A DNA stretch of 64,000 bases. Origin: JAEVLT01 sp050496765 (lineage in GTDB: Bacteria > Bacillota > Bacilli > Bacillales > Cytobacillaceae). The DNA is taken from positions 372,001-436,000 of the forward strand of contig NZ_JBNWEO010000013.1 in NCBI RefSeq assembly GCF_050496765.1. The letters run 5' to 3'. A program made the position numbers and the translations under genes. The notes under the pieces were generated by a model. That model saw only the letters and a list, made by a program, of their open reading frames with translations. It was not told the origin of the DNA and searched no databases. Positions 24,899-33,183 of this stretch are shown in pieces. Every line of letters begins with the position of its first letter. Within the stretch, counting starts at the first letter, position 1.

Positions 24899-27178
24899 TT
24901 GAAAACGGCACTTTACGAAAATAAACTTATTAAACTTGAAACGTTGGAACGGGAGAAGTTTCAAAAAATATACAACGCCGGCAAAAGAGATGAGCTTTCT
25001 TGCTCCTCTTGCGGCCAACCAGTCCGCCTATATCTCGGCATCGATCGCGAACCATATTTTTTTCATGTGTATTCTGTTCAAAAAATATGCTCCGATCCGT
25101 CGCCCGAGCAAAACCAAGTAAAAGAAGAGGTTCCAGCCTATGTCGAGCAAAATGGGTTTCGGCTCCCAAAAGGACGGGCCATTACGGCCGAAAAGAAAAA
25201 CAGTAAGCCTTTTCGTCCCGCTAAAAGAATTCAAACGGATTCCCCTTTCCGCTTTTCCAATCAATCCATTCAAAATTTAGGGGAACCTTATTTGCAAAAA
25301 TTAGCTAAACAAGGGATTGTGCTTGATCGAAATCAAGCCGCTGCAGTTGTTAAAACAGACGGAGCACTGCTCGTATTGGCGGGTGCTGGCAGCGGAAAGA
25401 CTCGGGTACTCACAGCCAGAACGGCCTATATGCTTGATGTGAAGCGAATCGATCCCCGAACGATCATGCTTGTCACTTTTACTTCGAAAGCGGCTCTGGA
25501 AATGAAAAGGCGATTGCTTTCCTATCCGAACATGAACAGCACTACAATCAATCAACTCGTCACGGGTACATTTCATAGTATTTTTTATCGGATTCTTTTA
25601 TTCCATTCCCCAGAAAAATGGTCTGGAGAGAAATTATTAAAAAAGGATTGGCAACGTGATCGCATTTTAAAGGAAGCCGGCAAAGAGCTCGGACTCTCGG
25701 AAAAGGAATTTGCCTTCGATCTTGCATTGCAGCAAATTGGCTTTTGGAAAAACAGCTTGATTGCTCCAAATGCGGTCAATCCCGAGTCAAAATGGGAATC
25801 AGATGTATCCTTTTTGTATCAAAAGTATGAGGATTATAAAATGCAAACGGATCTGTTTGACTTTGATGATATGCTTGTCGGCTGTTATCAGCTTTTCACC
25901 TCTTCACCGCAATTGCTCGAACGCTACCAAAATCGGTTTCACTATTTTTTAATTGATGAGTTTCAGGACATCAATAAAGTACAATACGAACTCATCAAAC
26001 TGTTTTCCGCGAAAAACAAAAATGTATTCGCAGTAGGTGACGACGATCAAGCAATCTATTCGTTTCGCGGCAGTGACCCGCGCTATTTGCTCGAGTTTGA
26101 AACGGATTTTCCGAATGCTGAAGTTATCGCCTTGAATCAAAATTACCGTTCAACCCATGAGATTGTTGTTGCCGCAAATCAGATTATTTCCTCCAATAAA
26201 AGCCGGAGGCCAAAGAAAATGGCTGCCCAATATTCATCGGCCCAGCATCCGATTGTATTTTTTCCATATGATGAAGAGGAAGAGGCAACAATGATTGTCA
26301 CCGATTTACAAGAGAAAATGGAAAATGGTGCCAATCCGTCCGATTTTGCGATTCTCTTTCGGACAAATGCTGCTTCGCGGGCGATTTTTGAACGGTTGGC
26401 CAATTCCAATCTCCCTTTTGCGATTGATCAAGATGCCGATTCCTTTTATGAAAGACGGATCGTCAAAAGTATGCTTGCTTTTTTAAAAATTAGCATCAAT
26501 GAGGACGATACTGCGGCACTTTCCGATATTTTGCCGCCATTGTTTTTAAAACAAGCGGTGCTAAAAGACATCAAAGCGACAAGTATTTTACATGATTGCA
26601 GTTGTTTGGAAGCACTCGGCCAGGTGAAAACCGGACACTCCTTTCAGGAAAAAAAGCTGAAAAACGCAGTGGCCCTGATCCGGTCGCTAAAAACATGCAA
26701 ACCGCTTGGAGCAATCGAAGTAATTGAAAAAGAAATCGGCTTTCAAGAGTTTTTAAAAAAGCGGGGAACAGAAGCAAATCAACTTGAAAAAGGTTCAGAC
26801 GATGTTAGGGATTTAAAGGTAGTGGCAAAAAACTTTGCAACGGTTGAGGCACTTTTGGAGCATGCGCGCCATATGGCTGCGATGAATAAAGAAGTGAAGA
26901 AGATGGGAGTGCATCTAAACAATAAAATTACCTTAAGCACCATTCACCGGGCAAAAGGATTGGAATACGGGACTGTTTACGTAATCGGAGCGGTTGATGG
27001 CAGCCTGCCCCATGACTTTGCGCTTGGAAACGCGGATCAGGCTGCAATGGAAGAAGAACGCCGCCTCCTTTATGTAGCAGTAACCCGGGCAAGAAATCAA
27101 CTTTATTTGTCAATCCCACAAAGGCGGCGCGGGAAAAAAGCACAGCGCTCTCGCTTTCTTGCACCCCTGCATTCATAA
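24899..27178 (+). CDS. yjcD: YjcD, UvrD/Rep-family DNA helicase
   Basis: 759 aa. Superfamily 1A helicase motifs are complete: Walker A GAGSGKTRVL (about 161), Q-motif residues before it, Walker B LIDEFQDINKVQY (about 351), VGDDDQAIYSFRGSDP (about 380) and a C-terminal TIHRAKGLEYGTVYV and YVAVTRARNQLYL. Residues 35-60 hold a CSSCGQPVRLYLG zinc-ribbon-like segment that resembles the N-terminus of CoiA. The TTG start follows GAGGG by seven bases. Role in DNA repair or recombination is inferred from the family. It is monocistronic. Confidence 0.9.
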   Translation: MKTALYENKLIKLETLEREKFQKIYNAGKRDELSCSSCGQPVRLYLGIDREPYFFHVYSVQKICSDPSPEQNQVKEEVPAYVEQNGFRLPKGRAITAEKKNSKPFRPAKRIQTDSPFRFSNQSIQNLGEPYLQKLAKQGIVLDRNQAAAVVKTDGALLVLAGAGSGKTRVLTARTAYMLDVKRIDPRTIMLVTFTSKAALEMKRRLLSYPNMNSTTINQLVTGTFHSIFYRILLFHSPEKWSGEKLLKKDWQRDRILKEAGKELGLSEKEFAFDLALQQIGFWKNSLIAPNAVNPESKWESDVSFLYQKYEDYKMQTDLFDFDDMLVGCYQLFTSSPQLLERYQNRFHYFLIDEFQDINKVQYELIKLFSAKNKNVFAVGDDDQAIYSFRGSDPRYLLEFETDFPNAEVIALNQNYRSTHEIVVAANQIISSNKSRRPKKMAAQYSSAQHPIVFFPYDEEEEATMIVTDLQEKMENGANPSDFAILFRTNAASRAIFERLANSNLPFAIDQDADSFYERRIVKSMLAFLKISINEDDTAALSDILPPLFLKQAVLKDIKATSILHDCSCLEALGQVKTGHSFQEKKLKNAVALIRSLKTCKPLGAIEVIEKEIGFQEFLKKRGTEANQLEKGSDDVRDLKVVAKNFATVEALLEHARHMAAMNKEVKKMGVHLNNKITLSTIHRAKGLEYGTVYVIGAVDGSLPHDFALGNADQAAMEEERRLLYVAVTRARNQLYLSIPQRRRGKKAQRSRFLAPLHS

Positions 27179-27222
27179 AATCATAACCACCCTGCAAAAA
27201 GGGTGGTTATGATTTATTTTTT
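27177..27222. terminator. bidirectional terminator between yjcD and spoVIF
   Basis: ATCATAACCACCCT pairs with AGGGTGGTTATGAT around GCAAAA, followed by TTATTTTTT; convergent genes on both sides. Confidence 0.9.
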
Positions 27223-27468
27223 GTTCATCATATTGGCAATGGTGTTAAAGTCGAGCTGCTTGCCGTCATTGATGATTGATTGGACAATTTTATCTTCTAA
27301 TTCCTTGTTGACTGGTTTGTTGGCAATTTGCGAAACACGGCGAATCACACTGCGAACTGTTTTTTCGTCTTTAAAATTGGCATTTTGCAATGAGTTCGCC
27401 AAATCGAAGATGTCTTTCATATTAACGCCTGTTTTTTTCTCAATATTCTTAAAAAATCCATTATCCAT
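27214..27468 (-). CDS. spoVIF: SpoVIF, stage VI sporulation protein
   Basis: 84 aa, close in length and pattern to B. subtilis SpoVIF (YjcC). Characteristic blocks are FFKNIEKKTGV at the N-terminus, SLQNANFKDEKTVRSVI in the middle and the ending ANMMNKK. SpoVIF is needed for proper coat assembly and expression of GerE-dependent late genes in the mother cell. The neighbouring yjcZ and yjcD match the B. subtilis order. Confidence 0.92.
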   Translation of the reverse strand: MDNGFFKNIEKKTGVNMKDIFDLANSLQNANFKDEKTVRSVIRRVSQIANKPVNKELEDKIVQSIINDGKQLDFNTIANMMNKK

Positions 27469-27528
27469 TTTGAACTTTCACGCTCCTTCATAAACTACTT
27501 TATTGTATGAAGGAAGGCAGAAAAGGTG

Positions 27529-27556
27529 AAGGGTGGCTAAAATATAGCCACCCTTG
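27529..27556 (-). terminator. stem-loop after yjcZ
   Basis: AAGGGTGGCTA pairs with TAGCCACCCTT around a short loop. On the minus strand the T content after it is modest (CACCTTTTC), so termination may be partial. Confidence 0.6.
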
Positions 27557-27574
27557 CTGCAAAGCTCTTATTTA

Positions 27575-27691
27575 TCAATAAAAGCTTGCCCCGACAATGA
27601 TCAATAAGATAAACAATACGACGATTAATACAAAAGTGGAACCGCCATAGAAACCGCCGCCGTAGCCGTAACCGCCCCATCCGAAGCACAT
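27575..27691 (-). CDS. yjcZ: YjcZ-family small sporulation membrane protein
   Basis: 38 aa, too short for usual gene callers. It starts MCFGWGGYGYGGGFYGG and continues with a hydrophobic helix (about 19-36, STFVLIVVLFILLIIVGAS in pieces), ending in FY. Gly/Tyr-rich heads followed by a single helix are the YjcZ family signature. ATG at 27691 follows GAGGTGACAG. YjcZ-like peptides are made during sporulation and are probably membrane-bound. It keeps its B. subtilis position next to spoVIF. Confidence 0.9.
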   Translation of the reverse strand: MCFGWGGYGYGGGFYGGSTFVLIVVLFILLIIVGASFY

Positions 27692-27845
27692 AGACTGTCA
27701 CCTCACTTATCTAATCTCATGATTAAGATATGAGACAACACGAAAAAGTGTATAGGCGCGACCACTATTGAACAAGGATCCGGGCAAGTTTTATTTTCGT
27801 TAAACAGCTCTATTACGGCATCAGACACGCAAACACTTCCAAAAA

Positions 27846-28202
27846 TTACCCCTTTGGTTTAAAAATTAAGGCACCGATAAATCCAAAAATGATTGCAGCG
27901 GAAATTCCTGAACTTGTTACTTCAAACATTCCGGTTAAAACCCCGACAATGCCATGCTGCTGCACTTCCTGGAGTGCCCCATGAACAAGGGAGTTGCCAA
28001 AGCTTGTTATGGGAATTGTTGCACCTGCACCCGCAAAGTCAACAAGTGGTTCATAAAGGCCGAAGCCATCCAATACCGCACCAATGACAACGAGCAAGCT
28101 TAACGTATGTCCAGGAGTCAGCTTTGCAACATCAAACAATAACTGGCCAATCACACAGATGAGCCCGCCGACCACAAATGCCCAGAAAAACATTGCTCCC
28201 AA
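27846..28202 (-). CDS. spoVAE: SpoVAEb, spore DPA channel component
   Basis: 118 aa with three to four membrane helices. It has the SpoVAC/SpoVAE-type motif DFAGAGATIPITSFGNSL, which is shared with SpoVAC upstream. Part of the SpoVA complex that moves Ca-dipicolinate into the forespore and releases it in germination. TTG start seven bases after GGGGTG. It is the last gene of a lipoprotein-spoVAC-spoVAD-spoVAEb operon. Confidence 0.9.
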   Translation of the reverse strand: MGAMFFWAFVVGGLICVIGQLLFDVAKLTPGHTLSLLVVIGAVLDGFGLYEPLVDFAGAGATIPITSFGNSLVHGALQEVQQHGIVGVLTGMFEVTSSGISAAIIFGFIGALIFKPKG

Positions 28203-28208
28203 CGTTCT

Positions 28209-29234
28209 TCACCCCTTTTCTCCATTCATTTCAATCGCCACAGCATGTGCAATACAAGGTATCGTTTCATTTTGTTGAAAACTTAATGGGGACAATAGTG
28301 CTCCGGTTGCCACTACAAGAATGCGCTTGTATTCCCCCTGTTTCATTTGATTTAAAAGATGCCCGTATAAAACAGTCGCCGAACACCCTGCTCCGCTCGC
28401 ACCGGATTGAACAGGCTGGTCTTCCTTATAAATTCGCAGCCCGCAGTCATCAAATTGACTCCGTTCCATGTTTAAACCACTTTTTTGAATTAGTTCAAAA
28501 GCGGCTTCAATTCCAATTTTCCCTAAATCTCCGGTTATAATTAAATCATAGTACGAAGGTTCTAACTGCAAATCGCGAAAATGAGCCATGATCGTGTCTG
28601 CAGCTGCCGGAGCCATCGCTCCACCCATATTAAATGGATCAGACAGCCCCATATCGACTACCTTGCCGATTGTTGCCGAGGTGATGTATGGATGATTTTG
28701 CGTACCATCATTTTGACAAACAAGTCCAACTCCAGCTCCGGTTACGGTCCATTGCGCTGTAGGCGGTTTTTGCCCGCCGTATTCGGTTGGATAGCGAAAT
28801 TGCTTTTCTACGGCTGCATTATGGCTGGAAGCACCTGTTAGAACATAATCAGCCCCTTGATAGTTTACAATGAACGCAGCAAGTGCAAGTCCTTCCATTG
28901 AGGTAGAGCAGGCGCCAAACAAGCCAAAATACGGAGTTTGCATGGTTCTGGCTGCAAAGCTTGTCGGCGTTATTTGATTTATTAAATCGCCAGCAAGCAG
29001 AAACTTGACTTGCTCTTTTTGGATATTTGCTTTATGTAATGCTGTATGCATTGCTTCTTCCAGTAAAACACGATGGGCTTTTTCATAGGATTCCATCCCC
29101 ATCCATAAATCCTCGTGCAAAATATCGAAATCGTTGGCCAGGTTTCCATTTGCTTCAAAAGGTCCACCGGTAACTCCAGTTGCGGCGATGATTGGCCGGT
29201 TTTGAAAAACCCAAGATTGGTGCCCTTTTAACAA
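28209..29234 (-). CDS. spoVAD: SpoVAD, DPA-binding thiolase-fold spore protein
   Basis: 341 aa, the expected length for SpoVAD, which has a thiolase-like fold and binds dipicolinic acid on the outer face of the inner spore membrane. Recognisable blocks are FQNRPIIAATGVTGGPFEANG at the N-terminus in two parts, GLFGACSTSMEGLALAA near 130 with the thiolase-like Cys, and SGASGAGCSATVLYGH near 280. The TTG start follows GGGGGG and directly abuts the spoVAC stop codon, so translation is coupled. Confidence 0.95.
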   Translation of the reverse strand: MLKGHQSWVFQNRPIIAATGVTGGPFEANGNLANDFDILHEDLWMGMESYEKAHRVLLEEAMHTALHKANIQKEQVKFLLAGDLINQITPTSFAARTMQTPYFGLFGACSTSMEGLALAAFIVNYQGADYVLTGASSHNAAVEKQFRYPTEYGGQKPPTAQWTVTGAGVGLVCQNDGTQNHPYITSATIGKVVDMGLSDPFNMGGAMAPAAADTIMAHFRDLQLEPSYYDLIITGDLGKIGIEAAFELIQKSGLNMERSQFDDCGLRIYKEDQPVQSGASGAGCSATVLYGHLLNQMKQGEYKRILVVATGALLSPLSFQQNETIPCIAHAVAIEMNGEKG

Positions 29235-29711
29235 TTACAAAACCCCCCATATGACCAAAACTGATTTCACGAGTACGACCACAAATGCGGAAAAAACCCC
29301 AAAAAGAATAACGGATCCCGCTAATTTAAACATATTGCCGCCGACACCGAGCACAAAGCCTTCGGTACGATGCTCTATCGCAGCGGAGATAACAGCATTT
29401 CCAAATCCTGTAACAGGCACAGCACTGCCAGCACCGCCAAATTGGCCGATCCGGTCATATATACCAAATCCTGTTAAAATCATCGACAAAAAAACCATTG
29501 TCGCAACAGTCGGGTTCCCAGCTGTCTGTTCCGTAAAATTAAAATAGTAAATATAAAAATAACTGATCGCCTGGCCAATCACACAGATCAATCCGCCCAC
29601 AAAAAAAGCTTTAATGCAGTTTTTTAAGATAGGCCGTTTTAATTCATGCTTTTGCTGAAGCTGTTGATATTTTTGCTGCTCTGGCGTCACGTTTTTTTGA
29701 TTATTCGCCAT
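29235..29711 (-). CDS. spoVAC: SpoVAC, spore DPA channel protein
   Basis: 158 aa with about four membrane helices after a hydrophilic N-terminus of 40 residues. The motif QFGGAGSAVPVTGFGNAV is typical. SpoVAC is thought to be the mechanosensitive DPA channel of the inner spore membrane. It precedes spoVAD without a gap and follows the lipoprotein gene by 14 bases. Confidence 0.95.
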   Translation of the reverse strand: MANNQKNVTPEQQKYQQLQQKHELKRPILKNCIKAFFVGGLICVIGQAISYFYIYYFNFTEQTAGNPTVATMVFLSMILTGFGIYDRIGQFGGAGSAVPVTGFGNAVISAAIEHRTEGFVLGVGGNMFKLAGSVILFGVFSAFVVVLVKSVLVIWGVL

Positions 29712-29725
29712 TGTCCTTCTCCTCC

Positions 29726-30205
29726 TTATGTCGTTTCATCTTTGAGCTTGATAATGGACTGAAGCTGTTTTTCAGCTGCTTTTTTCGAAAACTTGGGATT
29801 TTTCATTCGTTCGTTCAGTCTCACTGCTTCTAGAAAAATTTTATAGTCGCTGGAGACACTGAAATTTTCGTTCGGATATTTTTTTTCAAGAAGCTTGTTC
29901 ATTTTGGCTTCAATCGCTTTCATTCGGAATCTGTGCAAATGCTTTACCTTATAGGCGACAAGCGTATCTTTTTTCCCCTGAACAACTGCAACGTCATAAA
30001 TTTCGGGAAATGAACTGATGTCATGTTTAATCCTGGCAGCAGTTCCAGCCTTAGTAGGGTTGTTGTTAATGATTTGTTTTGGGGCAGGGTTGGTTGTTTT
30101 TAACAGCGCCAGTTTGCTGTCCTGCGTTTTTCCATTTTGGCTGCATCCTCCGATTGCAGATATGACTAAAAGGATCCATAAAAATGATTTGCAAAAATTT
30201 TTCAT
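29726..30205 (-). CDS. YhcN/YlaJ-family sporulation lipoprotein
   Basis: 159 aa from the ATG at 30205, seven bases after GGGAAGG; the longer GTG start lacks a site. Lipoprotein signal with a hydrophobic stretch and lipobox IGGC (Cys21). The body has the YhcN/YlaJ pattern: a KIKHDI-like helix (RIKHDISSFPEIYDVAVVQG) and VAYKVKHLHRFRMKAIE. Such lipoproteins sit in the inner spore membrane and affect germination. Its place at the head of spoVAC-AD-AEb resembles the accessory operons of the spoVA2 type, though the DUF1657 and DUF421 genes of spoVA2mob are absent. Confidence 0.8.
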   Translation of the reverse strand: MKNFCKSFLWILLVISAIGGCSQNGKTQDSKLALLKTTNPAPKQIINNNPTKAGTAARIKHDISSFPEIYDVAVVQGKKDTLVAYKVKHLHRFRMKAIEAKMNKLLEKKYPNENFSVSSDYKIFLEAVRLNERMKNPKFSKKAAEKQLQSIIKLKDETT

Positions 30206-30529
30206 AAGCATTCCTTCCCGCCTATTCACTCAATTTTTTATACGATTTTCTTTGCATCATCATTTGGATGATGGTCTGTTTTTGCCAATCGGTGAGTTTT
30301 TTTATTTTCCACTGAGAAAAAAATTTTATGCCCTGCCAATTTTTTCATTTTTAAAGAAAATGGGAATTTCGGTAGATACTTGTCCATTCACAACTTTTTT
30401 GAATGAATATCGTACTCATGATAAACAATAAGAAGGCGAAGAGATGGTATTTTGGAATCGAAAACAAAATCGTTCTTGTGTTCGAGACGGCATTCAACAG
30501 GTCGGAAAATTCTTCCCTTGTTTGAACCA
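30206..30529. other. 324-base region between the lipoprotein gene and the cysC terminator
   Basis: It holds the promoter zone of the spoVA operon (no certain sigma-G match) and nothing else that I can support. A 41-codon frame at 30444 is discussed under rejected items. Confidence 0.5.
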
Positions 30530-30563
30530 CAAAAAACCGAACTGCCTGGCAGTTCGGTTTTTT
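30530..30563 (-). terminator. terminator of the glycan/sat/cysC operon
   Basis: AAAAAACCGAACTG pairs with CAGTTCGGTTTTTT around CCTGG, two bases past the cysC stop codon. Confidence 0.92.
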
Positions 30564-30565
30564 GC

Positions 30566-31162
30566 TTAGATGGTAAAACAGTTTCTTTCTTCCAAGTAGC
30601 GGATTATTTTTCGAATCGCATCTTCGACTGTTTCGCGGTCGCTTTCAATGACCATTTCCGGCTTTTCCGGTTCTTCATACGGAGCGGAAATTCCCGTAAA
30701 GTTAGAAATTTCACCGTTTAGCGCTTTTTTATACAACTGCTTTGGGTCACGTTGTTCGCAGACAGCAAGCGGGCATTTTACATATACTTCAACAAACTCA
30801 TTTGCGGCAAACAGAAAACGAACCCGTTCCCGATCACGAAGGTATGGTGAGATAAATGCGGCAAGCACAATGCACCCTGCTCCCACAAACAACTTTGCGA
30901 CTTCGCCGATGCGGCGAATATTTTCAATTCGGTCCGTTTCGGAAAACCCCAAGTCCGAATTTAAACCGTGACGAATATGATCGCCATCCAACAGGAAGGT
31001 TCTCAGCCCTCTGTTGTGAAGCTCCAACTCAAGCGCATTGGCAATTGTGGACTTGCCCGAGCCTGATAAACCCGTAAACCAAATGACTAGACTTTTGTGG
31101 CCATTTAGCCTTTGCCGCAGGCTTTTATCAATCGCTTGTTTTTGCCAAAAAACATTTTCCAA
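30566..31162 (-). CDS. cysC: Adenylylsulfate kinase (APS kinase)
   Basis: 198 aa from the TTG at 31162, which follows AAAGGGTG by six bases; B. subtilis CysC is about the same length. P-loop GLSGSGKSTIAN (about 33), LLDGDHIRHGLNSDLGFS and the EVYVKCPLAVCEQRDPKQLY block are intact. It phosphorylates APS to PAPS, which serves sulfate assimilation or sulfotransferases. It is the last gene of an operon of nucleotide-sugar and glycosyltransferase genes; no PAPS reductase gene is present in the window. Confidence 0.95.
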   Translation of the reverse strand: MENVFWQKQAIDKSLRQRLNGHKSLVIWFTGLSGSGKSTIANALELELHNRGLRTFLLDGDHIRHGLNSDLGFSETDRIENIRRIGEVAKLFVGAGCIVLAAFISPYLRDRERVRFLFAANEFVEVYVKCPLAVCEQRDPKQLYKKALNGEISNFTGISAPYEEPEKPEMVIESDRETVEDAIRKIIRYLEERNCFTI

Positions 31163-31308
31163 GCTAAACACCCTTTTTAAAAAAATTCTCAAAAATTGCA
31201 ATCAGTATAACCAAACTGTTAAGCGGATCGCACAAACAAATAGCTTTCAAGCTCATCAACCATCAAATTCGTTTGATACTCGATCAGTTTCGCAAAACTG
31301 CCTTTTGT

Positions 31309-32457
31309 TTAGTTTCCCGCTTCCCTTTGTTGTTTTAACCCGTCCATCAGAACATCGATGACTTCCTTGCGGCTGAATTCTTTCGGTGGCCGTTGTCCAT
31401 TTGTCAACATTTCGCGTACCTTCGTTCCCGATAAAATGAGCCGGTCTTCAAAGGTATGCGGACATGTTTTAATGGATACCAGCCCATCGCATTTATAGCA
31501 ATAAAAGGAATGTTCAAATTTCAAGATGGCGATGCCAATTTCCTCAGGATCAAATCGTTCAAAAATTTGCTGGGCCTCATACGTTCCATAGTAATGGCCG
31601 ACCCCGGCATGATCCCTCCCGACAATGAAATGGGTACAGCCATAATTTTTGCGGACAAGCGCATGAAAAACTGCTTCCCGCGGCCCGGCATACCTCATTG
31701 CCGCTGGATAGCCGGCAAGCACAACGCGGTCTTTCGGATAATAGTTTTCAAGCAAAACTTGGTAGCTTTTAATGCGGATGTCTGCAGGGATATCATCCTG
31801 TTTTGTCTCGCCGACAAGCGGATGAAGCAAAAGGCCATCGACCGTTTCCAATGCCGCTTTCTGAATATATTCGTGAGCGCGGTGAACCGGATTGCGTGTT
31901 TGAAAGCCGACGATTGTTTTCCAGCCTTTTTCTGAAAAAATCTGCCGCGTTTGCCGCGGTTCTAGGCAAAACGCTTCTTCGCTCTCCCACTCAGGCTGGC
32001 GCCAGACTTCAACAGGACCGCCCAGATAAACATTGCCGCGATTAAACAGTTTTTTTACGCCAGGATGATTTTCATCGTCTGTCCCATAGACCATTAATGC
32101 CTCCAGCTGTTTGTCAGGCTGAAACCGCTCCAAGACATGGATTTTTCCGACAGCCTGCTGATTGTATGTCAGTACTACCTCTTCACCCTTTGTGATTTCT
32201 GCAGCAACCTGTTCCGAAACAGGCAAGGTGACCGGGATCGGCCACACCAGCCCATTTGCGAGCCGCATCTGCAAAACAACTCTTTCATAATCAATTTCGC
32301 TCATAAAGCCATCGAGGGGGCTGAAGGCGCCATTTGCAAGGCATTTTAAGTCCGAAAGAGCCGTTGTGTCAATTTCAATACTTCGCCTCTTGACGCATTC
32401 CTCTTTCTCACCATAACAGTTAACCAGTTTTCCACCGTGCGGCTGATTTTTCACCAA
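31309..32457 (-). CDS. sat: Sulfate adenylyltransferase (ATP sulfurylase)
   Basis: 382 aa, the usual size for the single-domain bacterial ATP sulfurylase. Active-site blocks GFQTRNPVHRAHEY (about 183), GRDHAGVG (about 280) and the conserved C-terminal FSRKEV are present. It makes APS from sulfate and ATP. The TTG/GTG start touches the stop codon of a family 2 glycosyltransferase gene whose GAGGTG end provides the ribosome-binding site, so sat is translationally coupled to glycan genes. A 146-base gap without a terminator separates it from cysC. Confidence 0.95.
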   Translation of the reverse strand: MVKNQPHGGKLVNCYGEKEECVKRRSIEIDTTALSDLKCLANGAFSPLDGFMSEIDYERVVLQMRLANGLVWPIPVTLPVSEQVAAEITKGEEVVLTYNQQAVGKIHVLERFQPDKQLEALMVYGTDDENHPGVKKLFNRGNVYLGGPVEVWRQPEWESEEAFCLEPRQTRQIFSEKGWKTIVGFQTRNPVHRAHEYIQKAALETVDGLLLHPLVGETKQDDIPADIRIKSYQVLLENYYPKDRVVLAGYPAAMRYAGPREAVFHALVRKNYGCTHFIVGRDHAGVGHYYGTYEAQQIFERFDPEEIGIAILKFEHSFYCYKCDGLVSIKTCPHTFEDRLILSGTKVREMLTNGQRPPKEFSRKEVIDVLMDGLKQQREAGN

Positions 32458-33180
32458 TTACACCTCTTTACTGAAAGTTCTTTTTATCAGACTTTGCATA
32501 TTGGCGGCATGCCGTTGTTTCACCATTCGAACCTCTTTTCGAATTTCTTCAAAATATTTTTTTGAACCCATCTCGTTGTGATGGCGGTACTCCGTCAACG
32601 GCTCAGATAAAAAATGGAAATCGTAATGCTGAATCAACCTTAACCAGAAATCGTAATCGTGGGTAAACGGCAGACTTTCATCAAAATATCCTATTTCTGT
32701 AAAAACTTTCATCTTCAGCATTACCGTACAGCCATTAATCGGGCATCCGCCTCTCATCCTTTTTAAAAAAGAGAGCTTATTTCGAAATGTTTGCCCGATC
32801 GCTTCACTACAGATATTGCCTAATGCGTCGATTATATAAAAAGCAGAATGGGAAGCAGCTGCATTCATTTGTTGCATGTATGCAAGTTGCATTTCTATTT
32901 TGTCAGGCAAAAACCGATCATCCGAGCTTAGCCAGCAAAAGTACTCTCCCGTTGCATTCCGAATGCCTTCATTTAAGGCAGAAGCGGTCCCTCCATTTGT
33001 TTTTCTGAAATAACGGATTTGAGGCAAATAAGGTTTCAGCAGATCCTGATGCATTGTTGAACCGTCATCGACAACAATGACTTCGATTGATTGGTAGGTT
33101 TGAGAGAGCGCACTTTCGACGGCTTCCTGAATATATGGGCAATTGTAAAACGGAATTACGATTGATACTTTCGCCGTCAC
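32458..33180 (-). CDS. Family 2 glycosyltransferase
   Basis: 240 aa, GT-A fold. N-terminal VSIVIPFYNCPYIQEAVESA, a VVDDGS nucleotide-binding motif, the metal-binding SSDD (CWLSSDDRFLP, about 90) and a C-terminal YDFWLRL block (about 168) with the catalytic Asp-Tyr-Asp region. It is a paralogue of the enzyme at 37128. No membrane helix is seen. The GTG start is coupled to the upstream epimerase gene, and the downstream sat gene is coupled to this one. Donor and acceptor sugars are unknown. Confidence 0.88.
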   Translation of the reverse strand: MTAKVSIVIPFYNCPYIQEAVESALSQTYQSIEVIVVDDGSTMHQDLLKPYLPQIRYFRKTNGGTASALNEGIRNATGEYFCWLSSDDRFLPDKIEMQLAYMQQMNAAASHSAFYIIDALGNICSEAIGQTFRNKLSFLKRMRGGCPINGCTVMLKMKVFTEIGYFDESLPFTHDYDFWLRLIQHYDFHFLSEPLTEYRHHNEMGSKKYFEEIRKEVRMVKQRHAANMQSLIKRTFSKEV

Positions 33181-33183
33181 TGT

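Noticed and set aside
30018..30431. 137-codon plus-strand frame opposite the YhcN-like lipoprotein
   Set aside because: It is the antisense of a well-supported lipoprotein gene and shows no protein-like pattern or ribosome-binding site.
30444..30569. 41-codon plus-strand frame with a ribosome-binding site-like GAAGGCGAAG
   Set aside because: Its last third is made of the cysC terminator hairpin, and the stop codon overlaps the cysC stop on the other strand. It could be real, but nothing else supports it.
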